From assembly GCA_036768485.1 (NCBI GenBank), contig JAVLUZ010000641.1, forward strand, positions 62,001-126,000: a stretch of DNA of 64,000 nt, given 5' to 3'. This DNA comes from Mermis nigrescens (taxonomy: Eukaryota; Nematoda; Enoplea; Mermithida; Mermithidae). Within the stretch, counting starts at the first letter, position 1. Each line of letters starts with the position of its first letter. This document shows, one piece after another, positions 37,404-47,352 of the stretch. The translations under genes and the position numbers were made by a program. The notes beneath the pieces are model-generated. The model was given only the letters and a program-made list of their open reading frames with translations. It was not told the DNA's origin and ran no database searches.

Positions 37404-37476
37404 CTGCGATCGGGACTCGAATCCGGAACCACGGTTGACCGGACCGCTACTCTTGCCAACTGAGCTATTGCAGACG
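37404..37476 (-). other. tRNA-like sequence (probable SINE head or tRNA pseudogene)
   Basis: The reverse complement contains an A-box (ATAGCTCAGTTGGCAAGAGT), an anticodon-arm-like hairpin GCGGT/ACCGT whose loop would place GGT as anticodon, and a B-box-like GGATTCGAGTCCC. The acceptor stem pairs poorly, the T-stem has mismatches and position 33 is C, not T. A working tRNA is therefore unlikely. It lies inside the piggyBac-like element. Confidence 0.5.
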
Positions 37477-37761
37477 ATTTGAAAAGAGTAAGTGTTCTAC
37501 TCACAACATGCATAAAATAAATACAAATAGTATATTTTAATTGACTAAAATATCATTTTAGGACTGTAGTAGGTGTTAGCACACCAAAACGAAATAATAG
37601 GAAAAAGTATGGTTTAAAGAAATCGACATATTTTTCTTTCTATTGTTTAGAAGTCGTTAAATAATATCTCGTTAGATGCGCAACTTAATAATGATGTGAG
37701 CTTAAGCATTTTTAGCATTCACGGTTCACTCTAGCGGGTTAAAAACCACTTTGAAGTCCGA

Positions 37762-39497
37762 CAGAGGCGTAGCTAGGATCTCGGTTCGGGGGGCATGAAC
37801 AAAAATTTTTTAAGACTACTTTTGCATTGCATGTCAGTAACGTTATGTATAGTAAAACTGAGTTTTTCGACCTTTAGTAGTGTAGCCTAGCTAAATTATG
37901 GGTTTCTGATGATCAAAAATACACAAAGTGTAAAGCAACGCGAAGTGCCGAAAATTTTTGGAATTTCTACCGTTTTCATGCAGAATTTACGGCCCTTCTA
38001 TTAACAAACACTTCGGAAATCATAAGTGGCGCAAAGCGCCAAGAAACTTAGTCATTTTTTTACCGCCCTTAACATTTTGTAGCTCTGTGAAAACTAATAG
38101 TCTGACAGAGCAGAAAATTATCACATTTGTACTGAACAATTTTGACATTTCAAGCTTCAAACAATAAAAATGCGAATTAGTAACTTTGTCTGAAGATATT
38201 TTGAGTGATTCGGGCTTTTAAAACGCAAACAGAAAGAAGATTAACTGGCGGCGCTATGCGCCGAAACATTTTGACGTTTTTGCACTTAAAACTCAATTTA
38301 TACCGCGTTTAAATCATACAAAACAGACAAATTAATGCCGGCGCGAAGCGTCGGAAATTATTTGAAATTCCTAACCCTTTTACCTGGCTCGTTCTCCCTA
38401 GAATCTCGTTGCACATGTACAACGACATTTTACAGCTGCGGGGGGTCTGGTGCATACGTGGGCAGCAAGAAAATTCTATGGGGTGCAAGATTTTTCAAAG
38501 GTCAAAAAATGGCCTTAAAAGTGGTGGTATGACGAAAAAAACACCATTTTTCGACGTTTCTCATTGAGCACTATCTATTGGCATCAAAAATTGCGAAAAA
38601 AAGGAAAAAAATTTAAAAATTGAATTCTGGGGGGTATTTTGGTTTTTGGTTTCTCGGGGGGGTGCATACCCCTCAAACCCCACGCCCAGGTGTGGTCTGG
38701 TGTGGCGCGTTCAAGCGTTCCCAGCGGGTTTTGGGGCAGAGTCCCGGAAAACTTTGTAAAAAAAGCATTTTAATGTTAAATACTAACATTAAAATTTTCG
38801 CAAAATCGGCCAAATCTCGGTTCTGAATCAAGCCCAAAAACACTTAAAAATGATGAACTCCTACATTGCACAAAACTTCTGAGCTGGAATGCGTTTTTCG
38901 ACCTCTGCTAATTTACATAGCGCAGCAACGTGTCGCTGCCACTAAGATAAAAAAATGTATCAATGAAAATTTTGTTCTTACCGTTTTCAGGTCCATTTGT
39001 GGCCTTCTTATTTAAAAGATGCAGTTCAGAAAATAGGAAATGCGCCAAAACATAAGAAAATTTGGCCATTCCTTCCATTTAAAATAGGATTATGTCACCT
39101 TGTAAAGAAAGACAACAAAGCAAAGAATAGACAAAGTGGGACACAAAAGACAAACAAAGCACAGAATGGACAAACTGGTACACAATAATTTTCGCACTTT
39201 TACTATTATGCTCAACAAGTATACGCAGTTTCATTCAACGATTAAATAGTGCATTAAATTACTAAAGTGCTGTGAAATGCTGGATTATTTTAGCTGATTC
39301 AAGTTTTTAAATTCATTGGATCTATATAACAATGAATAATAATGACTCGGCGCGAAGCGCCGGAAAAGTTTGACGTTTTTGCCTTTTTAAATTCAGTTTT
39401 CTGGGCACAAATTATTGCAACAGAAAAATCGATAATATTTCTGAAAAATTTCGGGGAGGGGGCATGTGCCTCCAATGCCCCCCTGGCTACGCCTATG
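37762..39497. mobile_element. hAT-like element nested in the piggyBac-like element
   Basis: Ends CAGAGGCGTAGCTAGGATCT and CCCTGGCTACGCCTATG, with an exact 8-bp duplication AAGTCCGA (37754-37761 and 39498-39505). The interior carries several GGCGC...GCGCC palindromes (38030, 38248, 38340, 39350) and a MITE-1 copy. No transposase frame recognised. Confidence 0.9.
38453..38694 (+). mobile_element. MITE-1 copy 8, nested in hAT in piggyBac
   Basis: 242 bp, CATACGTGGGCAGC to CGCCCAGGTGTG, with an exact duplication GTCTGGTG (38445-38452 and 38695-38702). Confidence 0.92.
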
Positions 39498-40529
39498 AAG
39501 TCCGATGCCGAATTTTGAAATTTTTTGCATCTTCTGATGCAAATTCTTACACATACAATTTACGCATACTTTTTATTTAATGAGATTCTATAAAATTCTA
39601 TTCTATAAAATTCTATAAAATAAATTCTATAAATTCTATGAAATGAGTTATTATAGTTCAGACTTGGACTAGTAGACATTTTTCACAACAGGTATATGAT
39701 AGCGCGTGTGCGCGCGCGCTCACGGGAGTTCAAAAAATTATTTTTTTCTGAATTTTTTTCTGAAGTCACCTTTCCTGATCAAACTTCTTTATTTTTACTA
39801 GGACTAGACTTAGATTTATGTAGGTGGTAGTCAGGGATGGAAAAAACCCAAATTTCAATATTTTTAATGTTGTGTTTTTTGGTTTTTGTGCGTTTTTTCT
39901 GGATTTTTTTCGGTTTTTTGGGTTTGGGGTTTTATTTGATTTTTTTATGGAAATGACAGCTAGAACTACATACGGTAGCTGGGAATACTTCCTACAGCTG
40001 CAAGACATCAAACAAACAAAATAAGATAGGTTTTCATTCGTTCTGTGTGGGGAGGGGTAAAATTTACCCCAATTAGTTATATAGCATATTTAGCATACTT
40101 TTGCTACATTTCCATATTTTTGGGCTCCATATCAATTTTTTTACTGTTTTGATGTAAAAACATTGTTTGCTCTTGTACATACTATATTTATTCATAACTA
40201 ACACTATGAAGAACATTTATTACATAAAAACCATGATCAGGGTACTTTGTGCCATCATTAGGAGTGCTAGGGTTTAAAAGTAGAAGCCCACCAATCTTGT
40301 ACTAATCATTGACCAAAACTTTTTGTAATTTAAGTTTTAACGTGATAATCATAAAAATATGCTAATATTTTATGATATATAATTCTATTTACTAGCTTGA
40401 ACATTTCAAATGATGAAACTAGGGCTAAAATGAGGCTAGACAAAGGTTTTGTTGTCATACAAAACATACAACGAAAAAAATCACAAAAAAGTGATCGACT
40501 AGGACGCCGCCCGGGAACGCGAGGGTTAC

Positions 40530-40902
40530 ACATGGGGGCGTGAACATAAGGGTGTTTTGGGGTATTGGACCTCTCCAAACAAAACCGGCAGACTTGAACT
40601 TAATGTTTAATATTTTTTCGCTATTTGTTGCAATTCTTTGATAACAAATACAATGTTAGAGCTCGATGGGAAGCATGCAACAATTATGCCTTTCCCAACC
40701 ATCAATGTTTTAATTTCAGTCGGACCTCTTACATTCTGACCCTGCCCAATGATTTAAACGCAAGCACACATGGACGTGGAGTATGGGGACTTCATGAGAC
40801 TCCTCTAAAATCCAGTAGACTCCCAGAATTGAATTTTTGACTGTTTTTCTGGGAATTCGCCAGTCGGTCAATGCCTAGGACTAAATCGCAACACATTGCC
40901 CA
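40530..40902. other. Spacer before the large nested stack
   Basis: Contains a short degraded MITE-1-like piece near 40765-40840 (CACATGGACGTGGAG, CCCAGAATTGAATTTTTG). Nothing else recognised. Confidence 0.4.
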
Positions 40903-41681
40903 GAACAAAGCACAGGTGACCGGCATCAAAATTTTGGGAGGGGGTGCAAGATTTTTTCAAAGATCAAGAAATGGCCTCAAACATGGTGGTAGGACAAAAA
41001 AACAGCATTTTTCAACGTTTCCCAGCGAGCACTATCCATTGGCATCAAAAAAAATGCGAAAAAACTAAAAAATTCAAAAATTTAATTCTGTGGGTATATT
41101 TTGGTTTCTGGAGGGTGTTTTGGTTTCTGGGGGGGGTATTTTGGTTTCTCGGGAGTGCAGACCCCCAGGCCCAGGTGTGGAATAGTGTTGTCAGAGTTAA
41201 CTCTAACTCAACCCAAAATAGGTTTAACCCATGGCTTTTTCAATAGAGTTAACCCTATTTTGGGTGAGTTAGTGACCATCGGGGTTAACCCTAACTCTTT
41301 GGATTTCCTATTGAGAATGGGTTAAGAAGGGTGAGTAAGTTGGACAAAAAGTGTCACAATCTCAGTGATAAAACTTTGATATTGGAAGTGTTTTTAAGTC
41401 TAATTTGCGATGAATTGTCCTATTGTTATATTGTCTTTGTCTTATAATTATTCCATTTCGAATTTCTTGAACGTACATTGGTATCTCAGGCTTTTAATTT
41501 CATAGGTACTACGTGCTAAGTATGCTAGCATGTACACTGAAATGTCTGAGAATACTACATGCTGCAATACGAATACCTAGCTAGGTCGCACAAGTTACAC
41601 ACGTGCAGACTGCAGACATACATTTTTCGATCCTTGTAAGTTGCATTGCATGCAGGCATACAAGGGCGGAGTAGTATAGAG

Positions 41682-43105
41682 GATTGTGACCCGCTTGACC
41701 CACCGTCCCGCTAGACCCACCGTCCCTCTAGACCCACTTTTTCGTCCCGCTAGACCCACCGGAAGTCTCGCTAGACCCACCACGTGCATAATGAGGTGTC
41801 CCGCTAGACCCACCGTTTTGCGACCGTCCCGCTAGTCCCACTGTCTCGGAAGACCCACCCGAAAAAGAGAAGACATACATATTACATGTGAAATGAAAAA
41901 TAGTTATCAAGACGCTTAAGTGAATTCTCCAAAAGTTTTTGTAATCATTAATTTAAAGCAAGTTTGTGGTGTGTGACAATAAATAACAAGCGGTTAGTTT
42001 GTTTTCATGAATGCGCAATTGTATATAATTACCATAGGTACTTAATTCGAATATGAATAGCCGGTAGGTACATTAAAAATCAGCAACTTCTATCATATCA
42101 AACATAATACTGCCTTAGCGTGACCGAAATTCATGGCTCGATTCGAAATCAAAATTTCTATATAGTCTTTGAAGCGATGAAATAAACTGAGCACATGGAC
42201 ATTAGCCCTCCTTAGTCCTATTTTTAAAAACAGATTCGGATTTGTTGACAATGACCTAATTAACATTTCCGATTCTTTTAGTGAGAATTTGCAACATCCT
42301 TTAGGCCCGATTATTGTCGAGCCGTCTTTGTGAAATGCCTACATGCTTTTCATTATATTCATATGTGCATATCTGTACTGTTATCGGAATGCAGTGTCAA
42401 CGCTTCAATATGTGTGCCTAAGTGTGCGGAAATTCCCTGATCGAAGGATACAAAGAGTACAATACCATTACGATAAAAAGCAAAAAATGCACTCTGAAAT
42501 GTGTTTGACAAGAGTGAATTCCTTGGCATGAAAAATAAAAATTTATTCTTAAAAAATAATCGGCCATGGCTAGTTACTTTTCATTGCCACACACATGCAC
42601 GCACGCACGTATCTTCTTTGCATGTTATAATTTGTAATGTACACAATTTCATGCAATAATATACAAAATTTATTCATTTATTGATTAAATTTAATTGATT
42701 ACTCGGTTAATTGAATGTAATTATTTTTTAATTAATTATTTATATATTTGACTAAACATATATACTTGAATGGATACACTCGTTCTAACTCGTTACATGA
42801 AGTCATCTATGTTAGTCTGTGAAGCTGATAATAACGAAACTTTTTATATTTTTCAAAAAAATCGCAGAAACGTTTAAGCAACGATGTAATATGTATGTCT
42901 TAATTTTTTCGGGTGGGTCTTCCGAGACAGTGGGTCTAGCGGGACGGTCGCAAAATGGTGAGTCTAGCGGGACACCTCATTATGCACGTGGTGGGTCTAG
43001 CGAGACTTCCGGTGGGTCTAGCGGGACGAAAAGTGGGTCTAGCGGGACGGTGGGTCTAGCGGGACGGTGGGTCAAGCGGGACGGTGGGTCTAGCGGGACG
43101 GGACC
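41682..43105. mobile_element. Element A (1.4 kb) inserted in Polinton left tip
   Basis: Flanked by the exact 8-bp duplication GTATAGAG (41674-41681 and 43106-43113). The terminal inverted repeats of about 210 bp consist of tandem 16-17-bp units of CCCGCTAGACCCACCGT (left) and the complement (right), with a unique CACGTGCATAATGAGG spacer. The centre is A+T-rich and non-coding. It is a close relative of element B. Confidence 0.92.
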
Positions 43106-43137
43106 GTATAGAGACCCTACCCTCGCAAGCGTATTTC

Positions 43138-44499
43138 GATTGTGACCCGCTTGACCCACCGTCCCGCTATACCCACCATCCCGCTAGACCCACCGTCCCA
43201 CTAGACCCACTTTTTCGTCCCGCTAGACCCACCGAAAGTCTCGCTAGACCCACCACGTGCATAATGAGGTGTCCCGCTAGACCCACCGTTTCGCGACCGT
43301 CCCGCTAGACCCACTGTCTCGGAAGGCCCACTCGAAAAATGACGACATACATATTACACGTGAAATGAAAAATAGTTATCAAGACGCTTAAGTGAATTCT
43401 GCAAAAAATTTTGTAATCATCAATTAAAAAGCAAGTTTGAGGTGTGCAATAGTCAATAACAAGCGGTTAGTTTGTTTTCATGAATGTGCAATTGTATATA
43501 ATTACTATATCATTCGAAAAAGTTTCGTTATTATTAGCTTCACAGACTATTAGCTGACTTCGTATAACGAATTAAAACGAAATTAGAGCGACCGAAATCC
43601 GTGGCTCGATTCGAAATCAAAATTTCTATATAGTATTTGAAGCGATGAAATAAAGTGAGCACATGGACATTAGCGCTTCTTAGTCCTATTTTTAAAAATA
43701 GATTCGGATTTATTGACAATGACCTAATTAACATTTTCGATTTTTTAGTGAGAATTTGCAACATCCGCCCGACCCGATTATTGTTGACTGTTGAGCCGTC
43801 TTTGTAAAATGCCTACATGCTTTTCATCATATTCATATGTGCATATCTGTACTGTTATCGGAATGCAGTGTGTCAACGCTTCAATCTGTGTGCCTACTTA
43901 GTATATGTAAATTCCTTGATCGGAGGATACAAAGAGTACAGTACCATTACGATAATAAGCAAAAAATGCACTCTGAAATGTGTTTGACAAGAGTGTATTC
44001 CTTGACATGAAAAATATAAATTCATCCTTAAAAAATTATCGGCCATGGCTGGTTACTTACTATTGCCTCACACATGCACGCACATATCTTCCTTGCGTGT
44101 TATAATTTGTAATATACACAATTTCATGCAATAATATACAAAATTTATTTATTTAATGATTAAATTTAATTGATTAGGTGGTTAATTAAATGTAATTATT
44201 TTTTAATTAATTATTTATATATTTGACTAAAGATATATACCTGAATGGATAGACTTTGAAAGCATTTCTGTTTTTGCTTATAAGCGTACATAATTTTCTT
44301 CTCTGGTGGGTCTTCCGAGACAGTGGGTCTAGCGGGACGGTCGCAAAACGGTGGGTCTAGCGGGACACCTCATTATGCACGTGGTGGGTCTAGCGAGACT
44401 TCCGGTGGGTCTAGCGGGACGAAAAAGTGGGTCTAGTGGGACGGTGGGTCTAGCGGGATGGTGGGTCAAGCGGGACGGTGGGTCTAGCGAGACGGGACC
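43138..44499. mobile_element. Element B (1.36 kb) inserted in Polinton left tip
   Basis: Exact 8-bp duplication CGTATTTC (43130-43137 and 44500-44507). It has the same repeat-built terminal inverted repeats and the same central sequence as element A (for example GCACATGGACATTAGC and ACAATGACCTAATTAACATT). Only 24 bp of Polinton sequence separate A's right TSD copy from B. Confidence 0.92.
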
Positions 44500-44507
44500 C
44501 GTATTTC

Positions 44508-45759
44508 AGTGGTACCGCTATGTTATAACGTGTGAAAAAGTCGTCCTATCTTTTCTACATAATGGTACCGTTTTCTGCGGCTCAAGCAAGGACCGGGAAG
44601 TCTAAGGAATGGGAAGTCGAAGGACCGGGAAGTCAAAGGACCGGGAAGTCGAAGGACCAGGAAGTCAAATTTATATATACACACTCGTTTTGTGCTCAAG
44701 TTTAGTTCCATAATGTGTCTGAGCAAGGACCGGGAAGTCATATTAATAAGTTTTCAGCAGCAGCAGATAGCCTAGTAGTTATGCGTGGCCCCCTAGACCG
44801 CAACGCTATAAGATAGGCAATGGTTAAGGATAGGCGATTCTTTAAAATAGTCCATGTTATAACATGGGCTAATGCTATAACATATACAATGGTTAAGGAT
44901 AGGCGAGGGGGTGGAGCCTTGCTCCCTGGGATAAGGGTCAGGGAGCAATGGTTAAGGATAGAGAATGGTTTAAGATAGGCAATGGTTTAATATAGACTAA
45001 CGCTATAACATATGAGGACATAGTTGAGGAGTGGAAGGGGGTAAAATAGGATTAAACCTGAACTAAGTGTAAACTAATTGCGAGTGATATACAATGGTTA
45101 AGCATAGACTAACACTGTAACACATGAGGACATAGTTGAGGAGTGGAAGGGGTAAACTAGGCCTAAGCAAGCTAAGCTAAGCCTGTGGGTAAACCAAGAC
45201 TGAGCTAAACGATGTGTAAATTAATTGTGAGTGTAAAGCGACCCTAAGTAAGTTGTCTGACATACACACCTATGCTAACGCGCCTGTGCCCTGGGAAAAT
45301 GTGCCAAAGTAAGACAAAACTAAGCCCAAGGGCTGAATGTGAGTGTAAAGTAAGCCTAGCTGCACTAGGGATTAAAGTGGGTCTAAGCACAAAAGGAGTG
45401 TGTATATATAGATTTGACTTCCCGGTCCTTCGTCACTTCCCGGTCCTTCGTCACTTCCTGGTCCTTCGTCACTTCCCGGTCCTTCGAATTCCCAGTCCTT
45501 CGTCACTTCCCGGTCCTTCGAATTCCCCGTCCTTGCTTAAACGCGTTCTATTAGTGATGTGTTATGCTTGTTGTGTAAATCCACCACCGAAATTAGATGT
45601 GATGCAACAATGCATTCGAACATTTACACCCAGTTAGGCGTTTGGGTGATTAGGTCGTAGCGACCATTGGCTGCATACAGACTGACGACTTTCTGAGCAG
45701 CAGGCCCTTCATAGAACAACATTTCGCCCGAGTAAACCTTCATTTAGTAATTTGGCGTT
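44508..45759 (+). repeat. Polinton left terminal inverted repeat (main part)
   Basis: Reverse complement of 53593-54839. Starts AGTGGTACCGCTATGTTATA after element B; the outermost 40 or so bases are split off at 41670-41681, 43114-43129 and 43130-43137. Contains GGACCGGGAAGTC minisatellites (about 44585-44675 and 45415-45535) and many CAATGGTTAAGGATAG units. Open frames here (such as 45272-45637) are mirrored in the right repeat and look non-coding. Confidence 0.92.
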
Positions 45760-46427
45760 AAGACATTTTGAATTTGTTCTACAGCGTTTAAGCCATAGCT
45801 CTTATTTGCCTCTACACTAAGATTAGCTCTGCTCATCAACTCTAATGCTAGCTGCTTTTGCAGAGTGCAACGACCCTTGTCGCCTTTTCGAATTGCCTCC
45901 CACTGGGGGTCCGAGTTTAACCTTGCTATTCCTGTTACAATAGCGCGGGGTAGTGATAAATTATCTCTAGATGCAGTTTTAATAAATTTTCCCTGATTTT
46001 TTTTGCAGAATTCCTTTCCAGTTGTAAAATCAATAGAAGGGCCCATGCCCCATCGTGGTTTGTGGTCTACATTAATGAGCTTTAAAACCATATCCTCACT
46101 GAAGTTGAATTCCTTCTTTGATTGAGACACTTCCTCCATTATACTGAAAACTTTGTCGGAATTCACATTTTTACATCTAGTGAATAGTACAATTACAGGC
46201 TCGAACAAGCTTGGATGTGTGATTTCGAAGCCAACCATGTTTTCAGGAGGACAGTCGAGTAACATTTTCTGGATAGCGCTCTCAAAAATAGGTTCCAATT
46301 CTTTAAATAGGTTTGATCATTCGTGTATGTTTGCAAATTTAAGTAAATATGCTTTTGCTGTTGTTCTGAATCTACGAACAGGAACAGAAGCAAGTTCATC
46401 CACTGTGCAATATTGATTAAGAGCCAT
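45744..46427 (-). pseudogene. Polinton DNA polymerase B, N-terminal fragment
   Basis: The minus-strand frame starts at ATG 46427 (MALNQYCTVDELASV). It is interrupted by TGA at 46317-46319 and then reads EPIFESAIQKMLL, GFEITHPSLFEPVIVLF, DNLSLPRAIVTGIARL, QKQLALELMSRA and VEQIQNVLTPNY. This is the N-terminal region of the protein-primed family B polymerase of Polintons. The order with a CxxAxxLPRAIV-like centre and an AxELxxRA block is diagnostic, although no catalytic motifs are in this part. The gene normally exceeds 1000 codons; here it stops after 228 at the inner edge of the left inverted repeat. The exonuclease and polymerase domains are gone, so the element cannot replicate itself. Confidence 0.8.
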
Positions 46428-46510
46428 TGTGGTGCTTGTCTCCTGTGTTATTCAACTTCTTATTTATAGACAGTCATTTACTGAATTGTGTATACCCAAA
46501 CAACCCCCGA

Positions 46511-46550
46511 ACACGTTTGGGTGTGCCCAAACACGTTTGGGCGTGTTTAA
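46511..46550 (+). promoter_or_regulatory. Repeats upstream of the CxxC gene
   Basis: Two copies of ACACGTTTGGGYGTG, with the complementary GCCCAAAC between them so that TTTGGG and CCCAAA pair. They sit immediately upstream of a TATAAATA box and could bind a regulator (inference). Confidence 0.45.
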
Positions 46551-46554
46551 GGTT

Positions 46555-46562
46555 TATAAATA
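46555..46562 (+). promoter_or_regulatory. TATAAATA box of the CxxC gene
   Basis: TTTATAAATATG, 43 bp upstream of the ATG at 46598. One of a recurring set in this element. Confidence 0.65.
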
Positions 46563-46597
46563 TGAAAAAAATTTCAAGGAAAAGAAAAGACTAAAAA

Positions 46598-46867
46598 ATG
46601 GAAGAAGTTGGGGAAGTGAAACAGTGTCCTTTTATTGAGGAAGAGAAGAAACCGTACGGGAGGTCTATTAAACCACCCGTACAGTTGTGCGGTAGGAATC
46701 TGGAGCAACCCATGTACGCGCTCATGGTTCTACTCTGTTATTTTTGTCAAAAAGCGTTGTCGGAAAACGATTTTTTTGAAACTAATGGGGGTAGGTGGTA
46801 CATGAGCGTTCAAATGTGCCCCCGATGCTGCGAGTATAACCGCGCCATGCAAGAAGCTGGCAATTGA
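46598..46867 (+). CDS. Small CxxC protein (putative zinc-binding regulator), Polinton gene
   Basis: Intact 89-codon frame preceded by a TATAAATA box. The N-terminal half is charged. The C-terminal half contains C-Y-F-C and, 23 residues later, C-P-R-C-C (LLCYFCQKALSENDFF ... MCPRCCEYNRAMQ), a likely single zinc site. Small accessory proteins with paired CxxC motifs, some resembling papillomavirus E6-type modules, have been described in adintovirus-like elements. The spacing and the aromatic/acidic middle here are reminiscent of that group, but this is a motif-level resemblance only. No LxCxE motif is present. It lies between the divergent polB fragment and the late genes, a typical place for an early regulatory gene. 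It is one of the few undamaged genes. Confidence 0.65.
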   Translation: MEEVGEVKQCPFIEEEKKPYGRSIKPPVQLCGRNLEQPMYALMVLLCYFCQKALSENDFFETNGGRWYMSVQMCPRCCEYNRAMQEAGN

Positions 46868-46923
46868 GTGATTGTGAGGTACATGGAGCAGGACGCAGAA
46901 GCCCACAAGCCTGCCTGAAAGTC

Positions 46924-46931
46924 TATAAATA
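46924..46931 (+). promoter_or_regulatory. TATAAATA box upstream of the broken small gene
   Basis: GTCTATAAATATG, with a second TCTATAAG 11 bp further on. The ATG at 46945 is closer (21 bp) than in the other genes. Confidence 0.55.
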
Positions 46932-46944
46932 TGAATCTATAAGT

Positions 46945-47304
46945 ATGGGTGGCGTATACGCTATTTTATAGCTCCCTGAAAATGTCTTCCCCGGCGAACT
47001 AGCCTACCATCACTTTGTCGACAGACTCATCGAAAAAGCAATGCTCAGATTCATCAACGTCCGTCATTTGGAACGAATTGGTAACTGTTTTCGGAGCCAG
47101 CTTAACGATACGTTCAAGGAAGAATGAAAGAGCGAAGAGAAGAAAGCATTTTGGACTTCCGCCTTGTACTTGAAACAGTGTATAATTAATCGTGAAAATG
47201 ACATTTTGTACAATTTGTTGCGTCATTTTGATACAAACGCCAAGAATATGTGGAAAAATTTGTACGAACATACTTTGTTGCATAAAGTTAATATAATGTT
47301 GTAA
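46945..47304 (+). pseudogene. Unrecognised Polinton gene with two stop codons
   Basis: A 120-codon frame from ATG 46945 to TAA 47302, interrupted by TAG at 46969 and TGA at 47125. The reading is protein-like: FPGELAYHHFVDRLIEKAML, RFINVRHLERIGNCF, FWTSALYLKQCIINRE and HFDTNAKNMWKNLYEH, and the surrounding genes are on the same strand. It precedes the integrase and follows its own TATA box. A minus-strand frame (46999-47283) covers the same bases but looks like a shadow. Function unknown; it may be a helical regulatory or structural protein. Confidence 0.6.
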
Positions 47305-47352
47305 ATGAATAAATAAAGAAAATCCACGTTGAAACGACGTTTTATTTAAAAA

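Larger units (their letters stand above)
37163..40525. mobile_element. piggyBac-like element (non-autonomous, 3.4 kb with later insertions)
   Basis: A perfect 14-bp terminal inverted repeat CCCTCGCGTTCCCG at both ends, flanked by TTAA at the left (37159-37162) and TTAC at the right (40526-40529). TTAA targets and CCC starts are the piggyBac signature. A subterminal CTAGGACGCCG motif is present near both ends. No transposase was seen. Without the nested hAT element (37762-39497) it is about 1.6 kb. Confidence 0.82.

Noticed and set aside
37404..37476. Functional tRNA with anticodon GGT
   Set aside because: Acceptor stem does not pair, the T-stem has mismatches and position 33 is C.
42819..43308. 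Open frames rich in GLAGR/SSGT or ARPT repeats
   Set aside because: They are translations of the 17-bp repeat units of elements A and B in several frames.
45272..45637. 121-codon open frame in the Polinton left repeat, with a mirrored frame at 53715-54044
   Set aside because: Both lie in the terminal inverted repeats and translate minisatellite units (repeats of PVLRHF); the two copies differ in length by unit number.
46999..47283. 94-codon minus-strand frame
   Set aside because: The plus strand gives a better protein-like reading in line with neighbouring genes; this frame is its shadow.
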